Assembly: GCF_003852715.1 (NCBI RefSeq)
Contig: NZ_RIAV01000003.1
Location: 1-64,000 of the forward strand
DNA: 64,000 nt
Reading direction: 5' to 3'
From: Ectobacillus antri
Lineage (GTDB): Bacteria > Bacillota > Bacilli > Bacillales > Bacillaceae_G
Positions 29,777 to 39,563 of the stretch are shown here, in pieces; the first letter of the stretch is position 1, and each line of letters starts with the position of its first letter. The position numbers and the translations under genes were made by a program. Under the pieces are notes generated by a model. It did no database searches. It saw nothing but the letters and a program-made list of their open reading frames with translations, and was not told the DNA's origin.

Positions 29777-29810
29777 TTGACAGACTTTCCTATGGCTTGT
29801 GTTTTATACT
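29777..29810 (+). promoter_or_regulatory. spoIIG promoter (sigma-A with 22 bp spacer, Spo0A-activated type)
   Basis: TTGACA (29777-29782) and TATACT (29805-29810) are 22 bases apart, too far for ordinary sigma-A promoters. This spacing, and the sequence AATTGACAGACTTTCC, are those of the B. subtilis spoIIG promoter, where Spo0A~P bound next to the -35 element lets polymerase open the DNA. The spacing is seen directly; Spo0A control is by analogy. Confidence 0.88.
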
Positions 29811-29842
29811 AGTTTCAACCGACACCGAAAAGAGGTGAACGT

Positions 29843-30748
29843 TTGATTATATACGCGGATATTATCTGGGTATTAAACGTATGTATTGATTTTCTTCTAT
29901 TGTTTCTTACATCTATTATTCTAAAGCGCAAGGTGAAAAAAAGGCGTCTGCTTTGCGGAGCACTGTTGGCTTCTACTATTGTGATTTTTGCTTTTACTCC
30001 ATTTGCTACTATGATGACACATCCATTTACCAAGCTTTTATACTCCATATGTATTATTTATGTCACCTTTGGTTTTACACGTATTCGAACTTTTTTCCAA
30101 ACGTTATTGATGTTTTATTTTGCTACATTTATGGTAGGAGGCGGGTTGTTGGGAATGCACTTTTTTGTGCAAACATCAGCTTTGCGAGACATTACATCCA
30201 TTCAAACGTCATCTTTTGGTGACCCTGTAAGCTGGTTATTTGTTGTGGTTGGTTTTCCGATTATGTATTACTTTTCAAAAGCCAGATTGGAAGAGATGGA
30301 GATGACCAAGATTAGATACGACCAAATCATTCAGGTTGAAATTGAGATTGGTAATGAACGTGTTGTCTGCAGTGGATTAATTGATAGTGGCAATCAATTG
30401 TATGATCCTCTAACCAAAACACCAGTAATGATTGTTGAAGTACAAAAAATGGGGGATTTATTTCCCGATTGGTTAAAAGAGCAAGCAAAACATGCAACGT
30501 TGTTCACGGAGACGAGGCATTATGATGAAAGTTGGCTGAACCGTATCCGAATCATTCCCTACCGAGCAATTGGGCAAAATCACCAATTTTTATTAGCCGT
30601 AAAGCCTGACTGTGTGCGCTTGTATGCTGAGCAAAGAGAGATTGCAGTTCATCACGTGCTAATTGGACTTAGTCATACAACATTATCTTCAGATGAAGAG
30701 TATACATGCATTGTTCATCCTAAAATGTTGTTATCCACTACGGCTTAA
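29843..30748 (+). CDS. spoIIGA: Sporulation sigma-E factor-processing peptidase SpoIIGA
   Basis: SpoIIGA is the membrane aspartic protease that removes the pro-peptide of sigma-E in the mother cell after a signal from SpoIIR. The 301-residue product has five N-terminal membrane segments (about 1-150) and a cytoplasmic protease domain with the catalytic DSGN (Asp181). It starts with TTG 29843 after AGAGGTGAACG. It is the first gene of the spoIIGA-sigE operon, read from the 22 bp spacer promoter just upstream. Confidence 0.95.
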   Translation: MIIYADIIWVLNVCIDFLLLFLTSIILKRKVKKRRLLCGALLASTIVIFAFTPFATMMTHPFTKLLYSICIIYVTFGFTRIRTFFQTLLMFYFATFMVGGGLLGMHFFVQTSALRDITSIQTSSFGDPVSWLFVVVGFPIMYYFSKARLEEMEMTKIRYDQIIQVEIEIGNERVVCSGLIDSGNQLYDPLTKTPVMIVEVQKMGDLFPDWLKEQAKHATLFTETRHYDESWLNRIRIIPYRAIGQNHQFLLAVKPDCVRLYAEQREIAVHHVLIGLSHTTLSSDEEYTCIVHPKMLLSTTA

Positions 30749-30789
30749 ACGGGTTTTATGAGATACGTGATGACGAAGGAGGAGAAAGA

Positions 30790-31509
30790 ATGGGAAAACT
30801 GAAGCTGTATTTTACATATCTATTGTATAAAGTATTAAGAAAACTAGGAATTAAGACCGATGAAATTTATTATATCGGAGGAAGTGAAGCATTGCCACCG
30901 CCCCTTACGAAGGAAGAAGAGGAAATGCTATTAAACAAGCTTCCTAATGGTGATGAAACAGCTCGTGCTTTATTAATTGAGCGTAATTTACGCTTAGTGG
31001 TGTATATTGCTCGTAAGTTTGAAAACACGGGTATTAACATTGAAGATCTAATTAGCATTGGAACGATTGGTTTAATTAAGGCTGTTAATACGTTTAATCC
31101 AGAGAAAAAGATTAAATTGGCTACATACGCCTCTAGGTGTATTGAAAATGAAATTTTAATGCATTTGCGCCGTAATAATAAGAATCGTTCTGAGGTATCG
31201 TTTGATGAACCGCTCAATATTGATTGGGACGGCAATGAGTTATTGTTATCCGATGTCCTTGGAACAGAAGAAGACATTATTACAAAAGATTTAGAGGCAA
31301 ATGTAAATCGACATTTGCTAGTTAAGGCGCTTCATCAGCTTAATGATCGTGAAAAGCAAATTATGGAGTTACGCTTTGGACTTGACGGCAATGAAGAAAA
31401 AACACAGAAGGATGTTGCCGATATGCTAGGGATATCACAGTCCTATATTTCTAGACTTGAGAAACGCATTATTAAGCGCCTTCGTAAAGAGTTTAATAAG
31501 ATGGTGTGA
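30790..31509 (+). CDS. sigE: RNA polymerase sporulation sigma factor sigma-E (pro-form)
   Basis: Sigma-E directs early mother-cell transcription. The 239-residue product begins with a pro-sequence of about 27 residues ending at EIYYIGG, which SpoIIGA removes. Regions 2 ([22 protein letters not shown] onward, split here) and 4 ([20 protein letters not shown] near 204-223) are intact. ATG 30790 follows AAGGAGGAG. It is 41 bases downstream of its protease gene; sigG follows after 74 bases. Confidence 0.97.
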   Translation: MGKLKLYFTYLLYKVLRKLGIKTDEIYYIGGSEALPPPLTKEEEEMLLNKLPNGDETARALLIERNLRLVVYIARKFENTGINIEDLISIGTIGLIKAVNTFNPEKKIKLATYASRCIENEILMHLRRNNKNRSEVSFDEPLNIDWDGNELLLSDVLGTEEDIITKDLEANVNRHLLVKALHQLNDREKQIMELRFGLDGNEEKTQKDVADMLGISQSYISRLEKRIIKRLRKEFNKMV

Positions 31510-31518
31510 CAAGTTTGT

Positions 31519-31547
31519 GCATAAAATTCCCTCCACAGGAGATACTT
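31519..31547 (+). promoter_or_regulatory. Sigma-F/sigma-G type promoter of sigG
   Basis: GCATA (31519-31523) matches the -35 GYATA, and GGAGATACTT (31538-31547) matches the -10 GGNRANANTW at every defined base, with a 14-base spacer. It lies in the sigE-sigG gap, so sigG can be read in the forespore apart from the sigE operon. Confidence 0.75.
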
Positions 31548-31579
31548 TACACTGTACAGCAACTCCCAGTAGGAGGGAA
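31527..31579 (+). promoter_or_regulatory. RNA hairpin masking the sigG ribosome binding site
   Basis: TTCCCTCC (31527-31534) is the exact complement of GGAGGGAA (31572-31579), which contains the sigG ribosome binding site; GGAG (31538-31541) can also pair with CTCC (31563-31566) inside. The 5' arm lies upstream of the forespore transcription start, so only read-through RNA from sigE can form the lock. The pairing is seen; the regulatory effect is inferred from what is known of B. subtilis spoIIIG. Confidence 0.7.
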
Positions 31580-31583
31580 GACA

Positions 31584-32363
31584 TTGACACGAAACAAGGT
31601 AGAAATTTGTGGTGTAGACACATCAAAACTTCCAGTACTGAAAAACGATGAAATGCGAAAACTGTTTCAAGAAATGCAATCCGGTGAAACAAGCGCGAGA
31701 GAAAAACTTGTAAATGGAAACCTAAGGCTTGTTTTAAGCGTTATTCAACGATTCAACAATAGAGGGGAATTTGTTGATGATTTGTTTCAGGTCGGATGCA
31801 TCGGATTAATGAAATCCATTGATAATTTTGATCTAAGCCAAAATGTTAAATTTTCAACATATGCTGTACCGATGATTATTGGAGAGATTCGCAGATATTT
31901 ACGGGATAACAACCCAATTCGTGTATCTCGCTCTTTGCGAGACATTGCATACAAGGCGTTGCAAGTAAGAGAGAAATTAATTGCTGAACATTCAAAAGAA
32001 CCGACAGCAGCTGATATTGCCAAGGTACTCGGTGTAACCCATGAAGAGATTGTCTTTGCTCTCGATGCAATTCAAGATCCAGTATCATTGTTTGAACCCA
32101 TTTACAATGATGGCGGCGACCCTATTTTTGTTATGGATCAATTAAGTGACGATAGACAGCGAGATGAGCAGTGGGTGGAAGAATTAGCGTTGAAAGAAGG
32201 AATGAAGCGACTGAATGATCGAGAAAAGATGATTATTCGCAAGCGATTCTTTCAAGGTAAAACACAGATGGAAGTGGCTGAGGAGATTGGAATTTCTCAG
32301 GCGCAGGTTTCGAGGCTGGAAAAGTCTGCAATCAAGCAAATGAATAAAACGATTCAAGGATGA
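31584..32363 (+). CDS. sigG: RNA polymerase sporulation sigma factor sigma-G
   Basis: Sigma-G drives late forespore transcription. The 259-residue product has regions 2, 3 and 4, with QVGCIGLMKSIDNFD and TQMEVAEEIGISQAQVSRLE clearly visible. The start is TTG 31584 (TRNKVEICGVD), with AGGAGGGAAG just upstream; a longer frame from 31506 has no homology. The site is within a hairpin that read-through RNA can form, and a sigma-F/G promoter lies between sigE and sigG. A weak start codon would further limit early translation. Confidence 0.96.
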   Translation: MTRNKVEICGVDTSKLPVLKNDEMRKLFQEMQSGETSAREKLVNGNLRLVLSVIQRFNNRGEFVDDLFQVGCIGLMKSIDNFDLSQNVKFSTYAVPMIIGEIRRYLRDNNPIRVSRSLRDIAYKALQVREKLIAEHSKEPTAADIAKVLGVTHEEIVFALDAIQDPVSLFEPIYNDGGDPIFVMDQLSDDRQRDEQWVEELALKEGMKRLNDREKMIIRKRFFQGKTQMEVAEEIGISQAQVSRLEKSAIKQMNKTIQG

Positions 32364-32393
32364 AAACCTTACCCTCTCGGTAAGGTTTTCTTA
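32363..32393 (+). terminator. Terminator of sigG
   Basis: AAAACCTTACC (32363-32373) pairs with GGTAAGGTTTT (32379-32389) around CTCTC and is followed by CTTATTT. Confidence 0.85.
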
Positions 32394-32535
32394 TTTCATA
32401 GGGCATGAATACAAGACATATAATATGATATGGATGTAGCGTGACAAATTTATTTTTAATATGTTTATTAAAATGGTTGCTTTCTTTTGTGTTCTGTATT
32501 ACCTGCGTTATTGAGACCTATAAAAAGGAGTCGAT

Positions 32536-32817
32536 ATGATGATTCGTATTTCAGAGTTTCAAGTTAAAGACGTTGTAAATGTGGCAGATGGGAGAAGGCT
32601 AGGTCATATAGGTGACATTGATATTGATGTTGCGACTGGAAAGATTCAGGCTGTTATCATTATGAAGCAAGGACGTATGCTAGGATTATTTGGGAAAGAG
32701 GAAGAACTTGTCGTTCCGTGGAAGCAAATTGTGAAAATTGGGGAAGATGTTATCTTAGTTCGGGTGCAGCAAACGGAATTTTCACAGGAAGAAATACAAA
32801 CTACGACATTTTCATAA
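32536..32817 (+). CDS. ylmC: PRC-barrel protein YlmC/YmxH family
   Basis: The 93-residue protein is a PRC-barrel domain of the YlmC/YmxH sporulation family. The pattern VKDVVNVADGRRLGHIGDIDID (split around 11-32) and a basic GRMLGLFGKEEE segment are typical. Start ATG 32536 (or the next codon, 32539) follows AAAAAGGAG. The gene sits between sigG and pgeF, as in B. subtilis. The function is unknown. Confidence 0.85.
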   Translation: MMIRISEFQVKDVVNVADGRRLGHIGDIDIDVATGKIQAVIIMKQGRMLGLFGKEEELVVPWKQIVKIGEDVILVRVQQTEFSQEEIQTTTFS

Positions 32818-32919
32818 AAAATATTACAATTTCTTTTAACTTTTGTATTGCCATCATGAAAAAATAAAAGTATGGTAAAATAGACAAGAAGTACCACAAC
32901 GTTTGAGGTGAGCTGTAAT

Positions 32920-33729
32920 ATGAATCAAGATCCTTTTCAGTATAAAGATGGTGTTTTGTATGTATCTGAGTGGGAAGCCGTTACAGCAGGGTTTACAACG
33001 AGAGAGCAAGGAGTTAGCACTACTCCATATGCCTCTCTTAACTTAGGACTACATGTTGAAGATCGACAAGAAGACGTGCATGAAAATCGCCGTCTTCTTG
33101 CACACAAACTGCACTTTCCGATGCATACATGGATTTGTTCTGAACAAACGCATGCAAATGTTGTGCAAAAGGTTACAAAACAGGATTGCGGCAAGGGGAT
33201 ATATGAATACAAAGACGGTATTGCCGGTACAGATGGAATATATACGAACGAGCCGGATGTTCTTTTGACGTCTTGTTACGCAGATTGTGTGCCGCTTTAT
33301 TTTTACTCTCCTTCTTATCATTTAATTGGTTTGGCGCATGCTGGATGGAAGGGAACTGTAACGGAGATTGCGTGTAACATGATTCATAAGTGGACACAAG
33401 AAGAAGGCGTTCCACTGACTGACATTCATGTTGCCATCGGTCCGTCCATTGGTGATTGCTGCTATGTTGTAGATAATCGCGTAATGGATGCAGTGAAAAA
33501 AGTGGTAACCTATAAGCCAAAGCAAGTGGAGAATGGACAGTACCAAATAGATTTAAAAACAATTAATAGATTACTTTGCTTAAAGTGTGGTATACCTGAA
33601 GAAAATATTATCATTTCGTCTTATTGTACAAGTTGTGAGGAGAAATTGTTTTTTTCACATCGACGCGATCAAGGAAAGACAGGAAGAATGATGAGCTTTA
33701 TTGGATTTAGGGAGGGAATTTCCAGTTGA
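32920..33729 (+). CDS. pgeF: Peptidoglycan editing factor PgeF (YlmD, purine nucleoside/laccase domain)
   Basis: The 269-residue protein has the DUF152 fold. The zinc ligands are visible: His in SEQTHANVV (about 72-80), Cys in SCYADCVPLYF (about 111-121) and His in GLAHAGWKGT (about 131-140). Homologues edit cytoplasmic peptidoglycan precursors (removing L-Ser wrongly placed at position 1) and also show purine nucleoside phosphorolysis in vitro. ATG 32920 follows GAGGTGAGC. The end overlaps ylmE by four bases, starting the ylmD-E-sepF-ylmG-H run. Confidence 0.92.
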   Translation: MNQDPFQYKDGVLYVSEWEAVTAGFTTREQGVSTTPYASLNLGLHVEDRQEDVHENRRLLAHKLHFPMHTWICSEQTHANVVQKVTKQDCGKGIYEYKDGIAGTDGIYTNEPDVLLTSCYADCVPLYFYSPSYHLIGLAHAGWKGTVTEIACNMIHKWTQEEGVPLTDIHVAIGPSIGDCCYVVDNRVMDAVKKVVTYKPKQVENGQYQIDLKTINRLLCLKCGIPEENIIISSYCTSCEEKLFFSHRRDQGKTGRMMSFIGFREGISS

Positions 33730-34394
33730 CGGTTTTAACGAATCTGGCGTATGTAAAACAAGAATTAGAACAAACATGCTCTCGTATTGGAAGACAAGCG
33801 CAAGAAGTGACATTAATTGCTGTAACGAAAAGCGTGACAACGGAAAAAGCGCTGGAGGTGTTAGACGCTGGTTTGCTTCACCTGGGTGAAAATCGAAATG
33901 AAGGCTTGCTAGCAAAATATGAAGAAATTGGATCGAGAGCAATTTGGCATTTTATTGGCTCGCTACAAACCCGTAAGGTAAAAGACATTATTAACATTGT
34001 TGACTATATTCATTCGCTTGACAGACTTTCACTGGCGGCTGAAATTCAAAAGCGTGCAACAAAAAGGATACGATGTTTTGTACAAGTAAAGACTTCGGCC
34101 GAAGAAGCTAAGCAAGGGATTTCTCCAAGTGAAGCGCTTGATTTTATCAAACAGCTTGCGATATACGATAAAATTGAGGTGGTTGGACTTATGACAATGG
34201 CGCCTTATACGGAGAATACAAGTGAAATTCGCCATTGCTTCAGGCAATTAAAAGAATTGCAATTACAGGTGCAAGCTCAAGAGTTACCTCATGCGCCGTG
34301 CCATGAGCTATCAATGGGGATGTCAAACGATTTTTCCATAGCTGTGGAAGAGGGGGCAACGTTTATTCGCTTAGGAACTATTTTAGTGAAGTAG
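33726..34394 (+). CDS. ylmE: YggS-family pyridoxal phosphate homeostasis protein YlmE
   Basis: The 222-residue TIM-barrel protein binds pyridoxal 5'-phosphate through Lys35 (AVTKSV) and keeps the family signature [17 protein letters not shown] and the C-terminal [15 protein letters not shown]. It has no known enzymatic reaction; family members buffer PLP and affect amino acid pools. The TTG start at 33726 overlaps the pgeF stop (TTGA), with GGGAGGGAAT upstream. sepF follows after 13 bases. Confidence 0.92.
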   Translation: MTVLTNLAYVKQELEQTCSRIGRQAQEVTLIAVTKSVTTEKALEVLDAGLLHLGENRNEGLLAKYEEIGSRAIWHFIGSLQTRKVKDIINIVDYIHSLDRLSLAAEIQKRATKRIRCFVQVKTSAEEAKQGISPSEALDFIKQLAIYDKIEVVGLMTMAPYTENTSEIRHCFRQLKELQLQVQAQELPHAPCHELSMGMSNDFSIAVEEGATFIRLGTILVK

Positions 34395-34407
34395 GGAGGA
34401 GACAGGT

Positions 34408-34851
34408 ATGAGTTGGTCAAAGGTGAAATATTTTTTCTTTGACACACCAGAAGAAAGACAGCAGATGGATTATGGAATGGAGATGGAAGAAAAAATGGAT
34501 GAAGAAATTCCGTTTACGAAAACGTTGCAAAAACAAAATGTAATTAGTATTGATAAAGGAAAAAGTGGTGCAAAAGTTGTGTTATTAGAGCCGCGTACAT
34601 ATTCTGAGGCTCAAGGTGTAGCTGATCATTTAAAAAGCAAACGCGCTGTTGTAATTAATTTGCAACGTATGCCCACAGACCAAGCACTTCGCATTGTTGA
34701 TTTCTTAAGTGGCACTGTATATGCTATTGGCGGAGATATTCAAAAGCTAGGTATTAAAACATTCATCTGCACACCTGAAAATGTGGATATTGTCGGTGCA
34801 ATATCAGAACTGCTTGGTGATGAAGAACATTCTAATATAAAAAGGTGGTAA
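34408..34851 (+). CDS. sepF: Cell division protein SepF
   Basis: SepF polymerises into rings, binds the FtsZ C-terminal peptide and anchors the Z-ring to the membrane by its N-terminal amphipathic helix (about 1-12, [12 protein letters not shown]). The 147-residue product has an acidic linker and the SepF core (about 60-140) with [10 protein letters not shown] and [18 protein letters not shown] 34408 follows AGGGAGGAGAC. It overlaps functionally with FtsA, encoded upstream. Confidence 0.96.
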   Translation: MSWSKVKYFFFDTPEERQQMDYGMEMEEKMDEEIPFTKTLQKQNVISIDKGKSGAKVVLLEPRTYSEAQGVADHLKSKRAVVINLQRMPTDQALRIVDFLSGTVYAIGGDIQKLGIKTFICTPENVDIVGAISELLGDEEHSNIKRW

Positions 34852-34857
34852 GGTTAG

Positions 34858-35121
34858 ATGGGATTGCTTTCGTCTGTACTTCTCACGATATTTCAAGTGT
34901 ATTACTACGCACTAATCGTGTACATTTTACTTTCTTGGCTACCGGGCGCACGTGATTCAGCGTTTGGACATTTTTTAGCTCGTATTTGTGAGCCATATCT
35001 AGAGCCGTTTCGTCGCTTTATTCCACCGCTTGGTGTAATTGATATCTCTCCTATTGTTGCTATCATTGTACTTGGTTTTGCTCGAGAAGGCCTTGGACGA
35101 TTGTTGGACATGATTTCGTAG
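34858..35121 (+). CDS. ylmG: YggT family membrane protein YlmG
   Basis: The 87-residue protein has two membrane segments (about 5-25 and 62-82) flanking the conserved loop EPYLEPFRRFIPPLG (about 42-56), the YggT signature. ATG 34858 lies six bases after the sepF stop with AAAGGTGGTAAGG upstream. Homologues are found beside sepF in Gram-positives, cyanobacteria and plastids and are linked to division or nucleoid distribution; the mechanism is unknown. Confidence 0.92.
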   Translation: MGLLSSVLLTIFQVYYYALIVYILLSWLPGARDSAFGHFLARICEPYLEPFRRFIPPLGVIDISPIVAIIVLGFAREGLGRLLDMIS

Positions 35122-35131
35122 GGAATAAGAG

Positions 35132-35896
35132 ATGAGTATTTATGATCATTTCCGACCGGAGGAAGCGGTATTTGTTGATCGTGTCATAGAATGGAGAAAT
35201 AATGCAGAGCAGTACTATAAAATGAAATTAACCGATTTTTTAGATCCGCGTGAGCAGCAAATTATCAACGCCTTAATGCCGGACAAAGCAGTCCGGTTTT
35301 ACGGCGGTGCAGATGGAACAGAGAGAAGGCGAGCACTCATATTGCCGCCGTATTACGAGCCAAACGTAGCAGATTTTCAAATAGAGGCGTTGCGTATCCA
35401 ATATGCGGCTAAATTTTTCTCCATTGAGCATCGTCAAATGCTTGGGGCACTAATGTCACTTGGACTGAAGCGGGAAAAGTACGGTGATATCTTTATCGGC
35501 AAAGATGAAGTATATTTATTTGTTGCTAAAGAGATTGCAGATTATATTATAATGAATTTGCAATCTGTTGGAAAAGCGAAGATTGGTGTTTCATTTGCGG
35601 AAGGGCAGCGCATTATTTTACCTGCAGAGGAATGGACAGAAAAAAGCGGCACCGTTTCGTCGTTACGTGTTGATGCTCTTCTTGCTGAAATGTTTAACAT
35701 ATCTCGTCAAAAGACGCAGCTATTAATTAAAGGCGGTCTCGTAAAAGTAAACTGGAAGGTGGTAGAACAACCATCATACGAATGCTTTAGTGGTGACGTT
35801 TTGTCAGCAAGAGGACATGGGAGAGCGAAAATTTTATCGATTGATGGCAAATCAAAGCGAGATAAATGGAAAATTATGTACGGTTTATTAAAATAA
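35132..35896 (+). CDS. ylmH: S4-domain RNA-binding protein YlmH
   Basis: The 254-residue protein has an N-terminal YlmH domain (about 1-175) and a C-terminal S4 domain (about 180-245: SLRVDALLAEMFNISRQ, then LIKGGLVKVNW). In B. subtilis YlmH binds stalled 50S-tRNA complexes and offers a ribosome rescue route independent of RqcH; rqcH is also present in this window (56059-57762). ATG 35132 follows GGGAATAAGAG. It is the last gene before divIVA. Confidence 0.93.
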   Translation: MSIYDHFRPEEAVFVDRVIEWRNNAEQYYKMKLTDFLDPREQQIINALMPDKAVRFYGGADGTERRRALILPPYYEPNVADFQIEALRIQYAAKFFSIEHRQMLGALMSLGLKREKYGDIFIGKDEVYLFVAKEIADYIIMNLQSVGKAKIGVSFAEGQRIILPAEEWTEKSGTVSSLRVDALLAEMFNISRQKTQLLIKGGLVKVNWKVVEQPSYECFSGDVLSARGHGRAKILSIDGKSKRDKWKIMYGLLK

Positions 35897-35977
35897 CCAA
35901 GGAATAAGCAGGAGTACGGCTGATTTTGTCGAAGTATACAGTAACTTATATAAAACAAACAACTGGAGGTGGCGTCT

Positions 35978-36481
35978 GTGCCTTTGACACCATTGGATAT
36001 TCATAATAAAGAATTTAGTCGTGGTTTTCGCGGCTATGATGAAGATGAAGTAAACGAGTTTTTAGATCAAGTAATTAAGGATTATGAATTGGCTCTTCGC
36101 GAGAAAAAAGCGCTAGAGGAGCAAGTGGCGGAACTTGAACAAAAGTTAGGTCATTTCTCTAGTATTGAAGCCACTCTTAATAAATCCATTGTAATTGCAC
36201 AAGAAGCGGCAGAAGAAGTTAAACGCAATGCACAAAAAGAAGCGAAGTTAATTGTAAGAGAAGCAGAAAAAAATGCCGATCGTATCATTAATGAAGCATT
36301 AATGAAATCTCGTAAAGTTTCATTTGATATTGAGGAATTAAAAAAGCAGTCCAAGGTATTTCGTAGTCGCTTCCGCATGCTGTTAGAAGCACAGCTTGAT
36401 ATGCTGAGTAATGATGATTGGGACAAGCTTCTTGAACTTGAGGATGAAACAGCGTTTTTAAAACAAGAGGAGACATTGTAA
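35978..36481 (+). CDS. divIVA: Cell pole and septum protein DivIVA
   Basis: DivIVA binds negatively curved membrane at poles and septa and recruits MinJ, RacA and others. The 167-residue coiled-coil protein has the membrane-binding N-terminal block PLTPLDIHNKEFSRGFRGYD with the exposed Phe17-type residue, a first coiled coil (about 28-60) and a long second one (about 75-150). I choose GTG 35978 because it gives MPLTP and follows GGAGGTGG; GTG 35969 is in frame but overlaps the site. The ileS promoter lies just after the stop. Confidence 0.95.
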   Translation: MPLTPLDIHNKEFSRGFRGYDEDEVNEFLDQVIKDYELALREKKALEEQVAELEQKLGHFSSIEATLNKSIVIAQEAAEEVKRNAQKEAKLIVREAEKNADRIINEALMKSRKVSFDIEELKKQSKVFRSRFRMLLEAQLDMLSNDDWDKLLELEDETAFLKQEETL

Positions 36482-36483
36482 GC

Positions 36484-36512
36484 TTGACGTTTTCATCAGA
36501 ATTACATATAAT
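36484..36512 (+). promoter_or_regulatory. Sigma-A promoter of the ileS leader
   Basis: TTGACG (36484-36489) and a perfect TATAAT (36507-36512) are 17 bases apart, starting three bases after the divIVA stop. Transcription would begin about 36520, in front of the T-box leader. Confidence 0.85.
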
Positions 36513-36534
36513 TCAATAACAAATATGTTTTGAT

Positions 36535-36770
36535 AAAAACGAGGATAGGGACGAGTACTTCTTTTAACCTTATAAAGCGAATCGAGGATAGTGCAAGCTC
36601 GAGATAAGAAAAAGAAGGAATATCACCCTGGAGTTCCCCGCTGAAATGCAGTAAGCGGAAGGCGTTTATTCACGTTACGAATACAAAGTGGACTGCTTGC
36701 AGTCTATTAGGGTGGTACCGCGGGAGACTTTCTCGTCCCTTTCTAGGGATGAGAAGGTCTTTTTATTTTG
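36535..36770 (+). ncRNA. T-box riboswitch (isoleucine) upstream of ileS
   Basis: The leader has the stem I foot AGGATAGGGACGAGTA near 36541-36556 and the T-box AGGGTGGTACCGCG (36709-36722), which pairs with the acceptor end of uncharged tRNA. It ends in the terminator 36725-36740 with 36745-36760, followed by TTTTATTTT. The likely specifier is ATC (36622-36624, within GAATATCACC), an Ile codon, as expected for ileS. Uncharged tRNA-Ile would favour the antiterminator and so raise ileS expression. The specifier is assigned by position, not by a folded model. Confidence 0.93.
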
Positions 36771-36794
36771 TCAAAACGATAGGAGGAACAATGC

Positions 36795-39560
36795 ATGGAG
36801 TATAAAGATACGTTATTAATGCCAAAAACAGAATTTCCGATGCGCGGCAATTTGCCAAAGCGTGAGCCGGATATGCAAGCAAATTGGGCAGAGATGGACA
36901 TTTATCAGAAAGTACAAGAGCGCACAAAGGATCGACCGTTATTTGTATTGCACGACGGACCACCGTACGCAAATGGCGACATTCACATGGGACATGCACT
37001 GAATAAAATACTAAAAGACTTTATCGTTCGCTATAAATCCATGAATGGTTTTTGTGCTCCTTATGTACCAGGTTGGGACACGCACGGGTTACCAATTGAA
37101 CAAGCACTTACGAACAAAGGAGTAAAGCGCAAAGAAATGACAATTGCAGAGTTTCGTAAGCTGTGTGAAGAATATGCTTATGAGCAAGTAGACCGTCAGC
37201 GCGAGCAATTTATGCGCCTTGGCGTGCGCGGCGACTGGTACAATCCGTATATTACATTAAAGCCGGAATATGAAGCGCAACAAATTAAGGTATTTGGTGA
37301 TATGGCGAAAAAAGGCTATATCTATAAAGGCTTGAAGCCTGTATATTGGTCTCCGACAAGTGAATCTGCTCTTGCTGAAGCTGAGATTGAGTACAAAGAC
37401 AAAAAATCTCCATCCATTTATGTAGCATTCGATGTAAAAGATGGTAAAGGTGTACTAGAAGGTGACGAAAAGTTTATCATTTGGACAACAACACCTTGGA
37501 CTATTCCTGCAAACTTAGGTATCTCTTTGCATCCTGACTTAGAGTACAGCATTGTCAAAGCAAATGACAGCAAATATATTGTTGCATCTGCGCTACTTGA
37601 GGAAGTTGCAAAAACAATGGGCTGGGAACAAACGTCTGTTGTAAAAACAGTTAAAGGTATTGAACTTGAGCACGTAGTAGCGAAGCATCCGCTATACGGA
37701 CGTGATTCGCTTGTTATGGTTGGGGAGCATGTTACAACAGATGCTGGAACAGGCTGCGTACATACAGCACCTGGACATGGGGAAGATGATTTCCAAGTAG
37801 GTCAAAAATATGGTTTAGAGGTACTTTGTCCAGTTGATGATAAAGGGTATCTAACAAATGAAGCACCAGGATTTGAAGGCTTGTTCTACGATGAAGCAAA
37901 TAAGCCAATTACGCAAAAATTAGAGGAAGTGGGCGCATTATTAAAGCTTACTTTTATCACGCATTCATATCCGCACGACTGGAGAACGAAGAAGCCAATT
38001 ATCTTCCGTGCAACTGCACAGTGGTTTGCATCTATTGATTCATTCCGCAAAGAGTTAATGGAGGCGGTGCAAGAAACAAAATGGGTACCTGCATGGGGCG
38101 AAACACGCTTATTCAACATGGTACGTGACCGTGGTGACTGGTGTATTTCCCGACAGCGTGCATGGGGTGTTCCAATTCCTGTATTTTATGCGGAAAACAA
38201 TGACCCTATCATTACAGATGAAACAATCAATCATGTAGCGGCATTATTCCGTGAGCATGGTTCCAACATTTGGTTTGAACGCGATGCAAAAGATCTTCTT
38301 CCAGAAGGTTTTACACACCCATCAAGCCCGAATGGTCAATTCCGTAAAGAAACGGATATTATGGATGTATGGTTTGATTCTGGTTCTTCTCATCAAGCAG
38401 TATTGGAAGAGCGCGATGATTTACAACGTCCTGCTGATTTATATTTGGAAGGATCTGACCAGTACCGTGGTTGGTTTAACTCTTCTTTGTCAACAGCGGT
38501 TGCAATAACAGGAAAAGCACCGTATAAAGGCGTACTTAGTCATGGATTTGTGTTAGACGGAGAAGGTCGCAAAATGAGTAAGTCACTTGGTAATGTGGTT
38601 GTACCAAAGAAAATTTTAGACCAGCTTGGCGGTGATATTTTACGTCTGTGGGTAGCATCTGTGGATTATCAGTCTGACGTTCGTATCTCAGATGATATTT
38701 TAAAACAGGTGGCTGAAGTATACCGCAAAATTCGTAATACATTCCGCTTTTTATTGGGTAACTTGGATGGCTTTGATCCGAGCCTTCATATGATGGAAGT
38801 ACAAGAGCTGCGCGAAGTAGATCGCTATATGCTTGTGAAGTTGAACGATTTAATTCGCAAAACAAAAGAAGCGTATGACGCGTATGAATTTGCTGCAATC
38901 TATCATGCTGTTCACAATTTCTGTACAATTGATTTAAGTTCGTTTTATTTGGATTTTGCTAAAGACATTCTATATATCGAGGGAGCAGATAACCGGGATC
39001 GCCGTGCAATTCAAACTGTGTTATATCAAGTGCTTGTAGCACTTACAAAGCTTGTTTCTCCAATTTTGCCTCACACAGCTGATGAGGTATGGGTATATGT
39101 ACCAGGCGTGACAGAGGCAAGTGTGCAATTGACAGATATGCCAGAGCCTGTAGAAATAGATGGCAGTGATGCAATTAAGCAAAAATGGGATGCGTTTTTG
39201 CTGCTGCGCGATGATGTATTAAAGGCATTGGAAGAAGCGCGTAACGAAAAAATCATTGGTAAATCCCTAAATGCAAGCTTGACGTTGTATCCAACAAATG
39301 AAATGAAAGAATTGCTATCCTCTATTACGGAAGATATAAAGCAACTTTTTATTGTCTCTGGATTCGTGGTAGCAGGTGTGAAAGAAGAAGCGCCTGCTGA
39401 GGCAAAAACATATGAGCATGCGGCAGTTGTTGTAAAACCTGCGAAAGGGGAAACATGTGAACGCTGTTGGGTTGTTTCGCCAACTGTTGGTCAAGATGCA
39501 GAGCATCCTACATTATGTACACGTTGTGCGTCTGTTGTAAAAGAATATTATGTAAAATAA
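36795..39560 (+). CDS. ileS: Isoleucine-tRNA ligase IleS
   Basis: IleS charges tRNA-Ile and edits misactivated valine. The 921-residue class I synthetase has HMGH at 64-67, the CP1 editing domain (about 195-395), KMSKS at 593-597, an anticodon-binding domain and a C-terminal zinc ribbon (CERCW near 890 and CTRCA near 910). These features and its length are those of the bacterial type 1 enzyme. ATG 36795 follows AGGAGGAAC. Expression is controlled by the T-box leader. Confidence 0.98.
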   Translation: MEYKDTLLMPKTEFPMRGNLPKREPDMQANWAEMDIYQKVQERTKDRPLFVLHDGPPYANGDIHMGHALNKILKDFIVRYKSMNGFCAPYVPGWDTHGLPIEQALTNKGVKRKEMTIAEFRKLCEEYAYEQVDRQREQFMRLGVRGDWYNPYITLKPEYEAQQIKVFGDMAKKGYIYKGLKPVYWSPTSESALAEAEIEYKDKKSPSIYVAFDVKDGKGVLEGDEKFIIWTTTPWTIPANLGISLHPDLEYSIVKANDSKYIVASALLEEVAKTMGWEQTSVVKTVKGIELEHVVAKHPLYGRDSLVMVGEHVTTDAGTGCVHTAPGHGEDDFQVGQKYGLEVLCPVDDKGYLTNEAPGFEGLFYDEANKPITQKLEEVGALLKLTFITHSYPHDWRTKKPIIFRATAQWFASIDSFRKELMEAVQETKWVPAWGETRLFNMVRDRGDWCISRQRAWGVPIPVFYAENNDPIITDETINHVAALFREHGSNIWFERDAKDLLPEGFTHPSSPNGQFRKETDIMDVWFDSGSSHQAVLEERDDLQRPADLYLEGSDQYRGWFNSSLSTAVAITGKAPYKGVLSHGFVLDGEGRKMSKSLGNVVVPKKILDQLGGDILRLWVASVDYQSDVRISDDILKQVAEVYRKIRNTFRFLLGNLDGFDPSLHMMEVQELREVDRYMLVKLNDLIRKTKEAYDAYEFAAIYHAVHNFCTIDLSSFYLDFAKDILYIEGADNRDRRAIQTVLYQVLVALTKLVSPILPHTADEVWVYVPGVTEASVQLTDMPEPVEIDGSDAIKQKWDAFLLLRDDVLKALEEARNEKIIGKSLNASLTLYPTNEMKELLSSITEDIKQLFIVSGFVVAGVKEEAPAEAKTYEHAAVVVKPAKGETCERCWVVSPTVGQDAEHPTLCTRCASVVKEYYVK

Positions 39561-39563
39561 AAA

